64,000 nt of DNA, taken from positions 922,977 through 986,976 of the forward strand of contig NZ_OLMV01000001.1 in NCBI RefSeq assembly GCF_900292075.1, read 5' to 3'. The position numbers and the translations under genes are program-made. Source of the stretch: Microbacterium timonense. Lineage in GTDB: Bacteria > Actinomycetota > Actinomycetes > Actinomycetales > Microbacteriaceae. The notes beneath the pieces were generated by a model. It searched no databases. It saw only the letters and a list, made by a program, of their open reading frames with translations, and was not told where the DNA came from. Shown here one piece after another: positions 56,111-64,000 of this stretch (within the stretch, counting starts at the first letter, position 1; each line of letters opens with the position of its first letter).

Positions 56111-56365
56111 ATGACCGAGTCCAGCGGCGCCCAGAGCGACGTCGCGACCCTCTCGTTCGAGCAGGCGCGCGATGAGCTGGTGCGCGTCGTCGCCGAACTG
56201 GAGCAGGGTGCGCCGACCCTCGAGCACTCCCTGGCGCTGTGGGAGCGCGGCGAGGCCCTCGCGGCCCGGTGCGAGGAATGGCTGCTCGGCGCCAAGCGTC
56301 GCCTCGACGCGGCACGCGCCTCCGCCGACGGCGTCCGGCCCGCCGACGGGAGCGGGGTGGAGTGA
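56111..56365 (+). CDS. xseB: Exodeoxyribonuclease VII small subunit
   Basis: An 84-residue helical subunit that coats XseA. The signature FEQARDELVRVVAELEQG, then LEHSLALWERGEALAARCEE, matches the family. The ATG follows TAGACT (56099-56104) by 6 bases, so besides readthrough from xseA it may have a leaderless promoter of its own. Its stop overlaps the next start by one base (TGATG). Confidence 0.95.
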   Translation: MTESSGAQSDVATLSFEQARDELVRVVAELEQGAPTLEHSLALWERGEALAARCEEWLLGAKRRLDAARASADGVRPADGSGVE

Positions 56366-57012
56366 TGGCTCGCGGACCCCGCGTCGTCGCCGAGCTCGGA
56401 CGCCCGGAGACACCCGAAGAGACGGCGACGCGCAAGGCGGAATCGTCGCGGGTCTACCGCTCGAGCCAGAACGTCCGCAACCTCATCGCCGCTCTGCTGG
56501 CCACGCTCGCGGTCGTCGTCGTCATCGTGTTCGCCGTGCCGCGCGGATCGGTCCCCGACCGGGAACCGGTCGACGTCGCGTCGGTCGCCGCGGGCATCGC
56601 CGACTCCGAAGGACGCACGGTGATCGCCCCCCGCATGTCCGACGGGTGGGTCGTCAACAGCGCCGGCGTCGATGGTGTCGGGTCGGTGCGGGCGTTCGCC
56701 GTCGTGTTCGCGCCCGCCGCCGAGGACGAGCGCGGCTTCCTGCGGGTCGCCCAGGGCTTCGACGCCGACCCGTCCTGGCCGGCGCGCGTCCTCTCCGGGG
56801 CGGCCCCGCAGGACACCCTGAACATCGACGGCATCGAGTGGGATCACTACGTGCTCGACCCCGACCGCACCGGCAACATCTCGGTCGCGATCGCCACCGA
56901 TGCCGGCCCCGACACCGTGCTGATCTACGGCGCCGCCGATCAGGCCGCGCTGGAAGAGACGGCACGCTCCCTCACCGAACAGATCAGCGCGCTGCGCGAG
57001 GAGGCCGAGTGA
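56365..57012 (+). CDS. DUF4245-like membrane-anchored protein
   Basis: The 215-residue protein has a charged N-terminus, one membrane helix (about residues 38-58) and an extracytoplasmic domain with MSDGWVVNSAGVDG and a conserved WDHYVL motif. It matches what is described as DUF4245; the M. tuberculosis member lies next to glpX. The start overlaps the xseB stop. The function is unknown. Confidence 0.82.
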   Translation: MARGPRVVAELGRPETPEETATRKAESSRVYRSSQNVRNLIAALLATLAVVVVIVFAVPRGSVPDREPVDVASVAAGIADSEGRTVIAPRMSDGWVVNSAGVDGVGSVRAFAVVFAPAAEDERGFLRVAQGFDADPSWPARVLSGAAPQDTLNIDGIEWDHYVLDPDRTGNISVAIATDAGPDTVLIYGAADQAALEETARSLTEQISALREEAE

Positions 57013-57659
57013 CCGACCAGCCCACACCCGCGAAGGCCTGGCAGGAGATGCAGCGCGGGAATGCCCGCTTCGTCGCGGGCGAGCCGCGCCACCCCCGCCA
57101 GGATGTCGAGACCCGCCACGATCTGGCCGAGGGGCAGCGTCCCCGCGCGGCGCTGTTCGGGTGCGCCGACTCGCGACTGGCCGCCGAGATCATCTTCGAC
57201 AAGGGCCTGGGCGATCTGTTCGTGGTGCGCAACGCGGGTCAGGTGATCTCCGACTCCGTCGTGGGCAGCCTCGAATATGCGGTCGCCGTGCTCGAGGTGC
57301 CGCTCATCGTCGTCCTCGGCCACGATGCGTGCGGCGCGGTGCGCGCAGCCATCGACAGCACCGACCCGGATGCCGACCCGCTGCCGCCGCACATCTGGCG
57401 GCTCATCTCCCCGATCGTCCCCGCGGTCCGTCGCGTGCAGCGAGCCTCCACCGTGGACGGCGTCCTGCCCGAGACCATCGACGCCGAAGAGGTCGGCCGG
57501 GAGCACCTGCGCGACACCGTGGCCGAGCTGCTGCACTCGTCCGAGCTCATCAGCGCCGCCGTCGCGGAAGGGCGTCTGGCGATCGTCGGCGCCAACTACC
57601 GGCTGGCCGAGGGCACGGCGGTGCCCGATGTGATGATCGGCCTCTCCGAGCACGCCTGA
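57009..57659 (+). CDS. Beta-class carbonic anhydrase
   Basis: A 216-residue zinc enzyme interconverting CO2 and bicarbonate. The zinc ligands and the catalytic dyad are in GCADSR and GHDACGA, with a partially conserved NAGQ. The GTG overlaps the previous gene by four bases, so it belongs to the xseB-DUF4245 unit. Bicarbonate supply for anaplerosis is the likely role. Confidence 0.93.
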   Translation: MTDQPTPAKAWQEMQRGNARFVAGEPRHPRQDVETRHDLAEGQRPRAALFGCADSRLAAEIIFDKGLGDLFVVRNAGQVISDSVVGSLEYAVAVLEVPLIVVLGHDACGAVRAAIDSTDPDADPLPPHIWRLISPIVPAVRRVQRASTVDGVLPETIDAEEVGREHLRDTVAELLHSSELISAAVAEGRLAIVGANYRLAEGTAVPDVMIGLSEHA

Positions 57660-57702
57660 CCGGATTCAGACCCACCCGTATCCACACGTGAGGAACAACG
57701 AC

Positions 57703-59097
57703 GTGACCGACACCGAGTACCGCATCGAGCACGACACGATGGGCGAGGTGCGCGTTCCCAAGAACGCGCTGTACGCCGCGCAGACCCAGCGCGCGGTGGA
57801 GAACTTCCCGATCTCCGGCGACCGGCTCGAGCCCGCGCAGATCGTCGCCCTCGCGCGCATCCAGAAGGCCGCGGCTCTCGCCAACAAGGAGCTCGGAACG
57901 CTCGACGGGGCGATCGCCGACGCGATCGCCGCCGCCGCCGACCGCATCATCGGGGGCGAGTTCGCCGACCAGTTCCCCATCGACGTGTACCAGACCGGCA
58001 GCGGAACCTCGTCCAACATGAACATGAACGAGGTGCTGGCGACGCTGGCCACCCAGTCCCTCGGGCAGCCGGTCCACCCCAACGACCACGTCAACGCGTC
58101 GCAGTCGTCCAATGACGTCTTCCCGACCTCGGTGCACATCGCCGTGACGCAGGAGATCATCGACGACCTCATCCCCGCCCTCGATCACCTCGCGGTCGCT
58201 TTCGAGGAGAAGGCCGAGCTGTGGAAGACCGTGGTGAAGTCCGGCCGCACCCACCTCATGGACGCCACCCCGGTGACCCTCGGCCAGGAGTTCGGCGGCT
58301 ACGCGCGGCAGATCCGCCTCGGGATCGAGCGGGTGCAGTCGGTGCTCCCGCGTGTGGCCGAGGTGCCCCTCGGCGGCACCGCCGTGGGCACCGGCATCAA
58401 CACTCCCGTGGGCTTCCCGCAGCGCGTCATCGAGCTCATCGTGGCCGACACGGAGCTGCCGATCACCGAGGCCAAGGACCACTTCGAGGCCCAGGCCAAC
58501 CGCGACGGCCTCGTCGAGGCATCGGGCGCGCTGCGCACGATCGCGGTCTCGCTCACGAAGATCAACAACGACCTGCGGTGGATGGGCTCGGGCCCCAACA
58601 CGGGTCTGGGCGAGCTGCACATCCCCGACCTGCAGCCGGGATCCTCGATCATGCCCGGCAAGGTCAATCCCGTCATCCCCGAGGCGACGCTCATGGTGTG
58701 CGCCCGCGTCATCGGCAACGATGCGACGGTCGCCTGGGCCGGGGCATCCGGCGCCTTCGAGCTCAACGTGGCGATCCCCATCATGGGCAGCGCGGTGCTC
58801 GAGTCGATCGAGCTCATCGCCAACACGTCGCGTGTGCTCGCCGACAAAACGATCGCCGGCCTGGAGGCGAACGTCGAGCGCGCCGCCGCTTACGCGGGCA
58901 TGTCGCCGTCGATCGTGACGCCGCTGAACAAGCTCATCGGCTACGAGGCCGCCGCCAAGATCGCCAAGCACTCCGTCGCGAAGGGGATCACGGTGCGCGA
59001 GGCCGTCATCGACCTGGGTTACGTGGAGCGCGGAGAGCTCACGCTCGAGCAGCTCGACGAGAAGCTCGACCTGCTCTCGATGACGCACCCGGGCTGA
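57703..59097 (+). CDS. fumC: Fumarate hydratase class II
   Basis: It hydrates fumarate to malate in the TCA cycle. The 464-residue protein shows the superfamily signature [12 protein letters not shown], plus [14 protein letters not shown] and [17 protein letters not shown] 57703 is preferred because GAGGA lies 8 bases upstream; GTG 57688 is in frame and would bury that site in the coding region. It follows the carbonic anhydrase gene by about 40 bases. Confidence 0.96.
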   Translation: MTDTEYRIEHDTMGEVRVPKNALYAAQTQRAVENFPISGDRLEPAQIVALARIQKAAALANKELGTLDGAIADAIAAAADRIIGGEFADQFPIDVYQTGSGTSSNMNMNEVLATLATQSLGQPVHPNDHVNASQSSNDVFPTSVHIAVTQEIIDDLIPALDHLAVAFEEKAELWKTVVKSGRTHLMDATPVTLGQEFGGYARQIRLGIERVQSVLPRVAEVPLGGTAVGTGINTPVGFPQRVIELIVADTELPITEAKDHFEAQANRDGLVEASGALRTIAVSLTKINNDLRWMGSGPNTGLGELHIPDLQPGSSIMPGKVNPVIPEATLMVCARVIGNDATVAWAGASGAFELNVAIPIMGSAVLESIELIANTSRVLADKTIAGLEANVERAAAYAGMSPSIVTPLNKLIGYEAAAKIAKHSVAKGITVREAVIDLGYVERGELTLEQLDEKLDLLSMTHPG

Positions 59098-59145
59098 TCC
59101 CGGCACGCCATGCCGCAACCGCTGCGTCGGCGGGATAATCGGGAG

Positions 59146-60663
59146 ATGGCCCGCACGCCCCGGCCGATACCCGCCCGCGTCAGGATCCTCGCGGCGATCC
59201 TGGCGGTGGCGTGCGTCGGTCTGGCGACGGTGGGGAGCGTCACGTTCCTCGTGCAGCGCCAGCAGGTGCTGAACAGCGTCAACGACCGGCTCTCGAACCA
59301 GGTCGCGTCGCTGCGGGCGGTGGCCGATGATGACGGCGGGGCCTCCGGCGTGCGCGACGGCGCCGCCGCGGCGACCGAAGAGCTGGACGTCAACGACTAC
59401 GAGACGATCGACGACTACCTGTACGCGGTCGTCGCCCGCCTGGTTCCCGCGCGCAACGAGGCGTCGCTGGCACTGGTCGACGGCACGCCGCGGTGGGTGC
59501 CGTCCACGCTGTCGGGATTCGACGTCTCCGACAACCAGGACCTGATCGACCGCGCCGTCGCCGACACCCGCGACGGCGAGACGAAGACGGGCACGGTGGC
59601 GACCGACCAGGGGTCACTGCGGTACATCGCCATTCCGGTCTCGATGCCGGGCGACACCCGGCAGGGCCTCTACATCCGCGCGGTCGATCTCGGCGCCGAG
59701 CTGCAGCCGGTCACGTTCGCGATGACGACGTACATCATCGCCGCGCTGGCGGTGCTGGTCGCCATCGGCGTCGTGGGCTGGTTCGTGACGGGTCGGCTGC
59801 TCTCGCCGATCCGCCGCCTGCGCGAGACCGCGGACGCCATCTCGATCACCGACCTCTCGCTGCGCATCGAGCCGCACGGCAACGACGACATCTCGGACCT
59901 GTCACGCACCGTGAACTCGATGCTCGATCGGCTCGAGGACTCCGTGGACGGCCAGCGCCAGCTGCTGGACGATGTGCGCCACGAGCTGAAGACCCCCATC
60001 ACGATCGTGCGCGGCCACCTGGAGCTGATGGATCCGCGCGATGCCGTCGATGTGGCCTCGGCGCGCGACATCGGCATCGCGGAGCTCGACCGGCTCGCCC
60101 GGCTCGTCGAGGACATCGACCTGCTGGCCACGGCGGAGGCGGACGCCTACACGTTGACCGACGTCGACCTGACCGCGCTCACCGCCCGCGTGGGCGAGCT
60201 GGTGGGTGTCATCCCGGGCCACACCTGGACGGTCCAGGCCCGCGCCGAGGGCCTCGTCTCGGGCGACCCCGACCGGCTCCTGCAGGCGTGGCTGCAGTTG
60301 GCAGACAACGCCGCGAAGTACACCCCCGCCGGCAGCCCCATCGAGATCGGCAGTGCGCTGGACGAGCAGGGAGTGCGCCTGTGGGTGCGCGACCACGGCC
60401 CCGGCATTCCGCCGGCCGCCCGCACCAGGATCTTCCGTCGTTTCGACCGGGCGCACGTCAAGCGCACCGTGGGCGGATCCGGCCTGGGCCTGGCGATCGT
60501 CGACGCGATCGCGAAGGGCCACGGCGGGCACTGCGCCGTCACCGACACACCGGGCGGCGGCGCCACCTTCACGATTCACCTGCCTCCCCACCGCACGGAG
60601 GCCGAGTTGCCGGCGCCGGTGCGTGCGGGAGACGTCGTGCTGCAACGGGAGGCATCGGGATGA
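59146..60663 (+). CDS. Sensor histidine kinase
   Basis: A 505-residue membrane kinase: membrane helices at about residues 12-36 and 192-215 enclose a 155-residue extracytoplasmic sensor, then HAMP, the dimerisation H-box with His279 (RHELKTPITIV), the N-box with Asn388 (LADNAAKYTP), and G-boxes DHGPGIP and GGSGLGLAI. The stimulus is unknown. The ATG follows GATAAT (59134-59139) by 6 bases, predicting a leaderless message. It precedes its response regulator and overlaps it by four bases. Confidence 0.95.
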   Translation: MARTPRPIPARVRILAAILAVACVGLATVGSVTFLVQRQQVLNSVNDRLSNQVASLRAVADDDGGASGVRDGAAAATEELDVNDYETIDDYLYAVVARLVPARNEASLALVDGTPRWVPSTLSGFDVSDNQDLIDRAVADTRDGETKTGTVATDQGSLRYIAIPVSMPGDTRQGLYIRAVDLGAELQPVTFAMTTYIIAALAVLVAIGVVGWFVTGRLLSPIRRLRETADAISITDLSLRIEPHGNDDISDLSRTVNSMLDRLEDSVDGQRQLLDDVRHELKTPITIVRGHLELMDPRDAVDVASARDIGIAELDRLARLVEDIDLLATAEADAYTLTDVDLTALTARVGELVGVIPGHTWTVQARAEGLVSGDPDRLLQAWLQLADNAAKYTPAGSPIEIGSALDEQGVRLWVRDHGPGIPPAARTRIFRRFDRAHVKRTVGGSGLGLAIVDAIAKGHGGHCAVTDTPGGGATFTIHLPPHRTEAELPAPVRAGDVVLQREASG

Positions 60664-61316
60664 CCACAATCCTCATCGTCGAGGACGAGCCGCGGATCGC
60701 CGCGTTCGTGAGTCGAGGGCTGGAGGCGGCCGGTTACGAGACCGTCGTCGTCGATGACGGTCCCGAGGGCCTGGAGGCAGCCCTCCGGGGCGACGGCGAT
60801 CTGGTTCTGCTGGATGTGGGTCTTCCCACGATGGACGGATTCGAGGTGCTGCGCGAACTACGGGCCCGCGGCTCCGCGATCCCGGTCATCATGCTCACCG
60901 CACGCTCGAGCACCCGCGACACCGTGACGGGGCTGGATGCCGGAGCCAACGACTACGTGCCCAAGCCGTTCACGTTCGAGGAGCTTCTTGCGCGCGTGCG
61001 CTCCCGCCTGCGCGAGACGGTGCCCCAGCCGGGCGTCTCCATCTCGCACGGAGATGTCGCCCTCGACATCCTGGCGCGGCGGGCGACCGTGGACGGTCGT
61101 GAGATCGACCTCTCCGCCCGGGAGTTCGCGCTCGCCGAGCAGTTCCTGCGCAACCCCGGGCGTGTCCTCAGCCGGGAGCAGCTGCTCAGCAGCGTCTGGG
61201 GACTCGACTTCGACCCCGGCTCGAACGTCGTGGACGTGTACGTGCGGTACCTGCGCGGCAAACTCGGGTCGAACCACATCGTCACCGTCCGCGGCGCCGG
61301 CTACCGCTGGGAGTGA
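60660..61316 (+). CDS. OmpR-family response regulator
   Basis: A 218-residue regulator with a receiver domain (phosphoacceptor Asp52 in LLDVGLPTMDG, Lys in YVPKPF) and an OmpR-type winged helix (about residues 125-218, LSAREFALAEQFLRNPGRVLS). It is translated from an ATG overlapping the kinase stop. Kinase-first order is less common than regulator-first. Targets are unknown; the convergent secreted protein gene is one candidate. Confidence 0.95.
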   Translation: MTTILIVEDEPRIAAFVSRGLEAAGYETVVVDDGPEGLEAALRGDGDLVLLDVGLPTMDGFEVLRELRARGSAIPVIMLTARSSTRDTVTGLDAGANDYVPKPFTFEELLARVRSRLRETVPQPGVSISHGDVALDILARRATVDGREIDLSAREFALAEQFLRNPGRVLSREQLLSSVWGLDFDPGSNVVDVYVRYLRGKLGSNHIVTVRGAGYRWE

Positions 61317-61370
61317 CCGGGACCCGCTCCGGCCGGCGCGGCGCTCCTCTCCGATTCAGGCGCACAGAGA

Positions 61371-61400
61371 AGCCCCCGGTGCTGGGGGACACCGGGGGCT
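61371..61400. terminator. Bidirectional terminator after the response regulator
   Basis: A perfect 11-pair stem AGCCCCCGGTG (61371-61381) with CACCGGGGGCT (61390-61400) lies between convergent genes. Confidence 0.8.
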
Positions 61401-61431
61401 GGAAAGGCCGGACTGGGGGATCCGGCCATCT

Positions 61432-62145
61432 TCAGTCGCGCCTGTCTGGGGAATCGCGCGACTGGTCTCTCTTCGAACCCGGACCGGCGCCCTCGCCATG
61501 TCCGGCGTCCGAACCCGCGTGAGCGGGACGATCGATGTTCTGCTTGTGACCGTTGGGTTTCTGGCCGCTGTGACGCTGCTCAGTCGGCTTGGACCGGTTC
61601 GGGTCCGAAGGAACGGTGCCGACGAAGCCCTCGCCGCCGTCGGATCCACTCGGGCCCTGCTGGCCGCCGCGCGAGGTCCACTCGTCCCGCAGCCGGGATA
61701 CCAGCGCATCGATGCGGTCACCGGACCAGCCGTGCTCGGCGGCCCACTGACGCAGGGCGTCCCAGCTTCCGCCGGCCTTGGCGGCGGCGATGGCGGATTC
61801 CAGGTCGGCAGGGGTATCGCTGCCCGTGCCATCCGATGCGGCCCCTGTGGCGGTCTGGCTCGCGCCGCCGGAGCCGGAGTTTCCGACGATGGTGGGGGCG
61901 GGCGCCTCGACGACCTCCGGCTGGGCAGCCGGCGCGACGACCTGCGACGGGGCGGCCGGCGACTCGGGGGCTTGCGGCGCCGCTGTCGGAGACGCAGCAG
62001 GCACCACGACACGTCCCGACGCGACGACCGTGCCGGGTGCGTCCGCGAGCGCGGCGCTGCCGGCCAGCGCAACCGCGGTCACCACGGCGATGCTGGCGGC
62101 GACGGCGGACATGCCACCGACGACCAATCTGGTCCGTGCCTCCAC
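61432..62145 (-). CDS. Hypothetical exported, low-complexity protein
   Basis: The 237-residue protein has one N-terminal hydrophobic segment (about residues 11-33), either a signal peptide or anchor, then a Pro/Ala/Val/Ser-rich region (about 40-110), a short helical domain with SWDALRQWAAEHGWSGDRID, and a Gly/Ser/His/Lys-rich tail. GGGAGG lies 6 bases before the GTG at 62145. No catalytic motif is seen. The gene converges on the two-component system. Confidence 0.7.
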   Translation of the reverse strand: MEARTRLVVGGMSAVAASIAVVTAVALAGSAALADAPGTVVASGRVVVPAASPTAAPQAPESPAAPSQVVAPAAQPEVVEAPAPTIVGNSGSGGASQTATGAASDGTGSDTPADLESAIAAAKAGGSWDALRQWAAEHGWSGDRIDALVSRLRDEWTSRGGQQGPSGSDGGEGFVGTVPSDPNRSKPTEQRHSGQKPNGHKQNIDRPAHAGSDAGHGEGAGPGSKRDQSRDSPDRRD

Positions 62146-62321
62146 GTCTCGCCTCCCTTCGCGCGCAGCGTCGTATGACCGTTGTTCAACGATGTGCTCT
62201 ATCAATGGTGACAGACCTCGAGCGTTGCGCGCACCGCAGGCCATGAGACTCTTCTCATCGTGCTTCAGCGTCGCGGCACCAGCGCGGCGCGCGGTGGCGG
62301 GCGGAGCGCGGCCACACGAAG

Positions 62322-62349
62322 AGGCCCGGGGAACGCATTCCCCGGGCCT
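62322..62349 (-). terminator. Terminator of the PhoH gene
   Basis: A perfect 12-pair stem AGGCCCGGGGAA (62322-62333) with TTCCCCGGGCCT (62338-62349) and a CGCA loop lies 26 bases after the PhoH stop. Confidence 0.8.
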
Positions 62350-62375
62350 GGCCCGTCAGTCCCGACGGGCGCGCC

Positions 62376-63746
62376 TCACGCCAGCTCGCCGGCCTCCAGC
62401 AGGTCGGTCACGAGTGCGGCGATCGCGGATCGTTCGGAGCGCACCAGTGTGACGTGGCCGAACAGCCCGTGGCCCTTGAGGGTCTCGATCACCGAGGCGA
62501 CTCCGTCGTGTCGGCCCACGCGCAGGTTGTCGCGCTGCCCCACGTCGTGGGTCAGCACGACCCGCGAGTTCTGGCCGATGCGGCTGAGCACCGTCAGCAG
62601 CACGTTGCGCTCCAGCGACTGGGCCTCGTCGACGATCACGAACGCGTCATGCAGCGACCGTCCGCGGATGTGCGTGAGAGGCAGCACCTCGAGGAGGCCG
62701 CGCTCGACGACCTCGTCCAGGACATTCGTCGACACCACCGAGCCGAGCGTGTCGAAGACCGCCTGCCCCCACGGGTTCATCTTCTCCTGCTGGTCGCCCG
62801 GCAGGTAGCCCAGCTCCTGACCGCCGACCGCGAAGAGCGGCCGGAACACGATGATCTTCCGCTGCTGTTGGCGCTCCAGGACCGCTTCCAGCGCCGCGCA
62901 CAGCGCCAGCGCCGACTTGCCCGTGCCGGCGCGGCCGCCCAGCGAGACGATGCCCACGTCGGGGTCCAGCAGAAGATCGATGGCGATGCGCTGCTCGGCC
63001 GAACGACCGTGCAGGCCGAACACCTCTCGATCGCCGCGGACGAGGCGATACTCCCCGTCCCCGACCACGCGGCCCAGCGCCGATCCGCGCTCGGAGTGGA
63101 TGATGAGGCCGGTGTTCACCGGCAGACCACGCACCTCGTCACTGGACGCGACCTCGCTCTCGTACAGGTCGCTGATGTCATCGCCCGAGACATCGAGTTC
63201 GGCGATGCCGGTCCAGCCGGAGTCGACCGCCTGCTCGGCGAGATACTCCTCCGCGGTGATGCCCAGGGATGCCGCCTTGACGCGCATCGGCAGATCCTTC
63301 GAGACGACCGTCACCTCCTGTCCGTCCTGGGCGAGGTGCATGGCGACGGCCAGGATGCGGCTGTCGTTGTCGCCGAGCCGCATGCCCGAGGGCAGTACGG
63401 TCGCGTCGGTGTTGTTGAGCTCCACGCGCAGCGTGCCGCCGCGGCCGACGGGAACGGGGAAGTCCAGGCGCCCGTGTTCGACCCGCAGTTCGTCCAGGTG
63501 CCGCAGCGCCTGACGGGCGAAGTAGCCGATCTCGGGGTCGTGTCGCTTGCCTTCGAGCTCGGTGACCACCACCACGGGGATCACGACGTTGTGCTCGGCG
63601 AAGCGGAAGAACGCCCGCGGATCGCTCAGCAGCACGGAGGTGTCGAGGACATAGGTCCGCAGATCCTGGTCGGGCAGATCCCGATCGGACAGGGCGACCT
63701 GCTCGCTGTCCTGACTGCGCTGCTCGTGTGGTGCTCGTGTGGTCAC
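62376..63746 (-). CDS. PhoH2-type protein (PIN RNase domain fused to PhoH ATPase)
   Basis: The 456-residue protein joins an N-terminal PIN domain ([12 protein letters not shown] and [13 protein letters not shown] hold acidic ligands) to a PhoH ATPase with Walker [13 protein letters not shown] and Walker [13 protein letters not shown]. In M. tuberculosis this architecture (about 433 residues) is an RNA helicase with RNase activity. GTG 63746 has GGGAG 7 bases upstream; ATG 63773 has no such signal. A hairpin sits immediately before the ribosome-binding site. No convincing PhoAT-like antitoxin frame is seen upstream. Confidence 0.93.
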   Translation of the reverse strand: MTTRAPHEQRSQDSEQVALSDRDLPDQDLRTYVLDTSVLLSDPRAFFRFAEHNVVIPVVVVTELEGKRHDPEIGYFARQALRHLDELRVEHGRLDFPVPVGRGGTLRVELNNTDATVLPSGMRLGDNDSRILAVAMHLAQDGQEVTVVSKDLPMRVKAASLGITAEEYLAEQAVDSGWTGIAELDVSGDDISDLYESEVASSDEVRGLPVNTGLIIHSERGSALGRVVGDGEYRLVRGDREVFGLHGRSAEQRIAIDLLLDPDVGIVSLGGRAGTGKSALALCAALEAVLERQQQRKIIVFRPLFAVGGQELGYLPGDQQEKMNPWGQAVFDTLGSVVSTNVLDEVVERGLLEVLPLTHIRGRSLHDAFVIVDEAQSLERNVLLTVLSRIGQNSRVVLTHDVGQRDNLRVGRHDGVASVIETLKGHGLFGHVTLVRSERSAIAALVTDLLEAGELA

Positions 63747-63760
63747 AACCCACTCCCGCC

Positions 63761-63777
63761 CCGGGTGTTTCACCCGG
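63761..63777 (-). promoter_or_regulatory. Small hairpin adjoining the phoH ribosome-binding site
   Basis: CCGGGTG and CACCCGG pair around a 3-base loop directly upstream of the GGGCGGGAG ribosome-binding region. It might modulate translation; this is inference. Confidence 0.45.
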
Positions 63778-63928
63778 CAGTCACGAGTCGACCAGGGGAC
63801 CGAGTCGAGATCGTGAAACGCGATCCATGAGGCCGACTCGACCGGGCTCCTTGCCCGATGCGATCACGCTACGACGGCACGCCGACATCGCTCGCACTCG
63901 ACACGCCCGAAGTGCATGACGTCTTGGT

Positions 63929-63952
63929 GAACGGATGCCGCGGCATCCGTTC
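63929..63952. terminator. Palindromic terminator after the partial gene
   Basis: A perfect 24-base palindrome made of GAACGGATGCCG and its complement lies 4 bases after the stop codon of the partial minus-strand gene. It is an inverted pair of the over-represented word with almost no loop, so the outer pairs would form the stem in RNA. Confidence 0.6.
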
Positions 63953-63955
63953 GGC

Positions 63956-64000
63956 TCACCAGACCCGGGCAGAGGCGAACGCGGCCAGCGCGTCGCCGAA
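63956..64000 (-). CDS. C-terminal end of a minus-strand gene, possibly an isoprenyl transferase
   Basis: Only 14 codons and a TGA stop are in the window; they read FGDALAAFASARVW. The residues FG before a short helix recall the end of cis-isoprenyl diphosphate synthases, and in M. tuberculosis such a gene lies near phoH2. This is a guess from context and a very short fragment; the frame itself is supported by a terminator-like palindrome after the stop. Confidence 0.35.
   Translation of the reverse strand, partial: FGDALAAFASARVW

Noticed and set aside
63721..63742. Tandem direct repeat GTGCTCGTGTG at the start of phoH
   Set aside because: It encodes the nonconserved N-terminal residues of the protein and is too short to support an element.
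63781..63888. A 35-codon minus-strand frame upstream of phoH considered as a PhoAT-like antitoxin
   Set aside because: No ribosome-binding site, the likely -10 box (TAGCGT, 63866-63871) lies inside it, and the translation has no antitoxin features.

Overview
The window is high-GC actinobacterial chromosome. The gene set (Mycobacterium-type dapD and dapC, MarP-like protease, xseBA-ispH-fum-glpX block, PIN-PhoH protein, a DUF7882-type protein), the codon use and the small Microbacteriaceae-type proteins point to Microbacterium or a close relative. That assignment is inference from gene content; no marker gene was compared. No prophage, insertion sequence, CRISPR array or tRNA gene was recognised. 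The left edge holds the promoter and leader of a ribosomal RNA operon whose 16S gene lies just outside on the minus strand.

Layout. 0.5-8.2 kb: lysine/DAP biosynthesis (dapD, then fdxA-dapC), a TetR/MFS efflux pair with a clear operator, citrate synthase and an AzlCD exporter. 8.3-18.4 kb: typA and an oligopeptide ABC transporter locus (oppA, oppB, oppC, fused oppDF) interrupted by an antisense PH-domain gene, then a CPBP protease. 18.4-19.9 kb: an orphan AbiEi/endonuclease-like gene flanked by three copies of a palindromic repeat. 20-24.8 kb: gcvT-gcvH-gcvP behind a tandem glycine riboswitch. 24.8-32 kb: MarP-like protease, then the NrtR-controlled NAD operon nrtR-nadA-nadB-nadC-nifS. 32-46.9 kb: a mixed accessory stretch (glycosyltransferase, ABC exporter, DHA2 pump, AhpD-like protein, Fpg glycosylase, LLM oxidoreductase, DUF7882-type protein, MarR, EI24 protein, ychF and an alpha/beta-hydrolase lacking its nucleophile, reductase, methyltransferase, exonuclease). 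47-64 kb: housekeeping block with rmuC, glpX, fba, MOSC protein, an ECF sigma/anti-sigma pair, ispH, xseAB, a DUF4245-like protein, carbonic anhydrase, fumC, a two-component system and phoH; the last 45 bases are the end of a further minus-strand gene.

Regulation visible in the DNA is unusually rich. About twenty genes begin 6-8 bases after a TANNNT-like -10 box, as expected for leaderless mRNAs. Operators sit inside promoter spacers for the TetR and NrtR systems, an ECF-type promoter precedes the sigma factor gene, and the glycine operon has two aptamers with a long linker. The words GGATGCC/GGCATCC are strongly over-represented, both in genes and as inverted pairs in terminators, a pattern otherwise known from DNA-uptake sequences. 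Long hairpin repeats are embedded in the 3' ends of two genes and in intergenic DNA.
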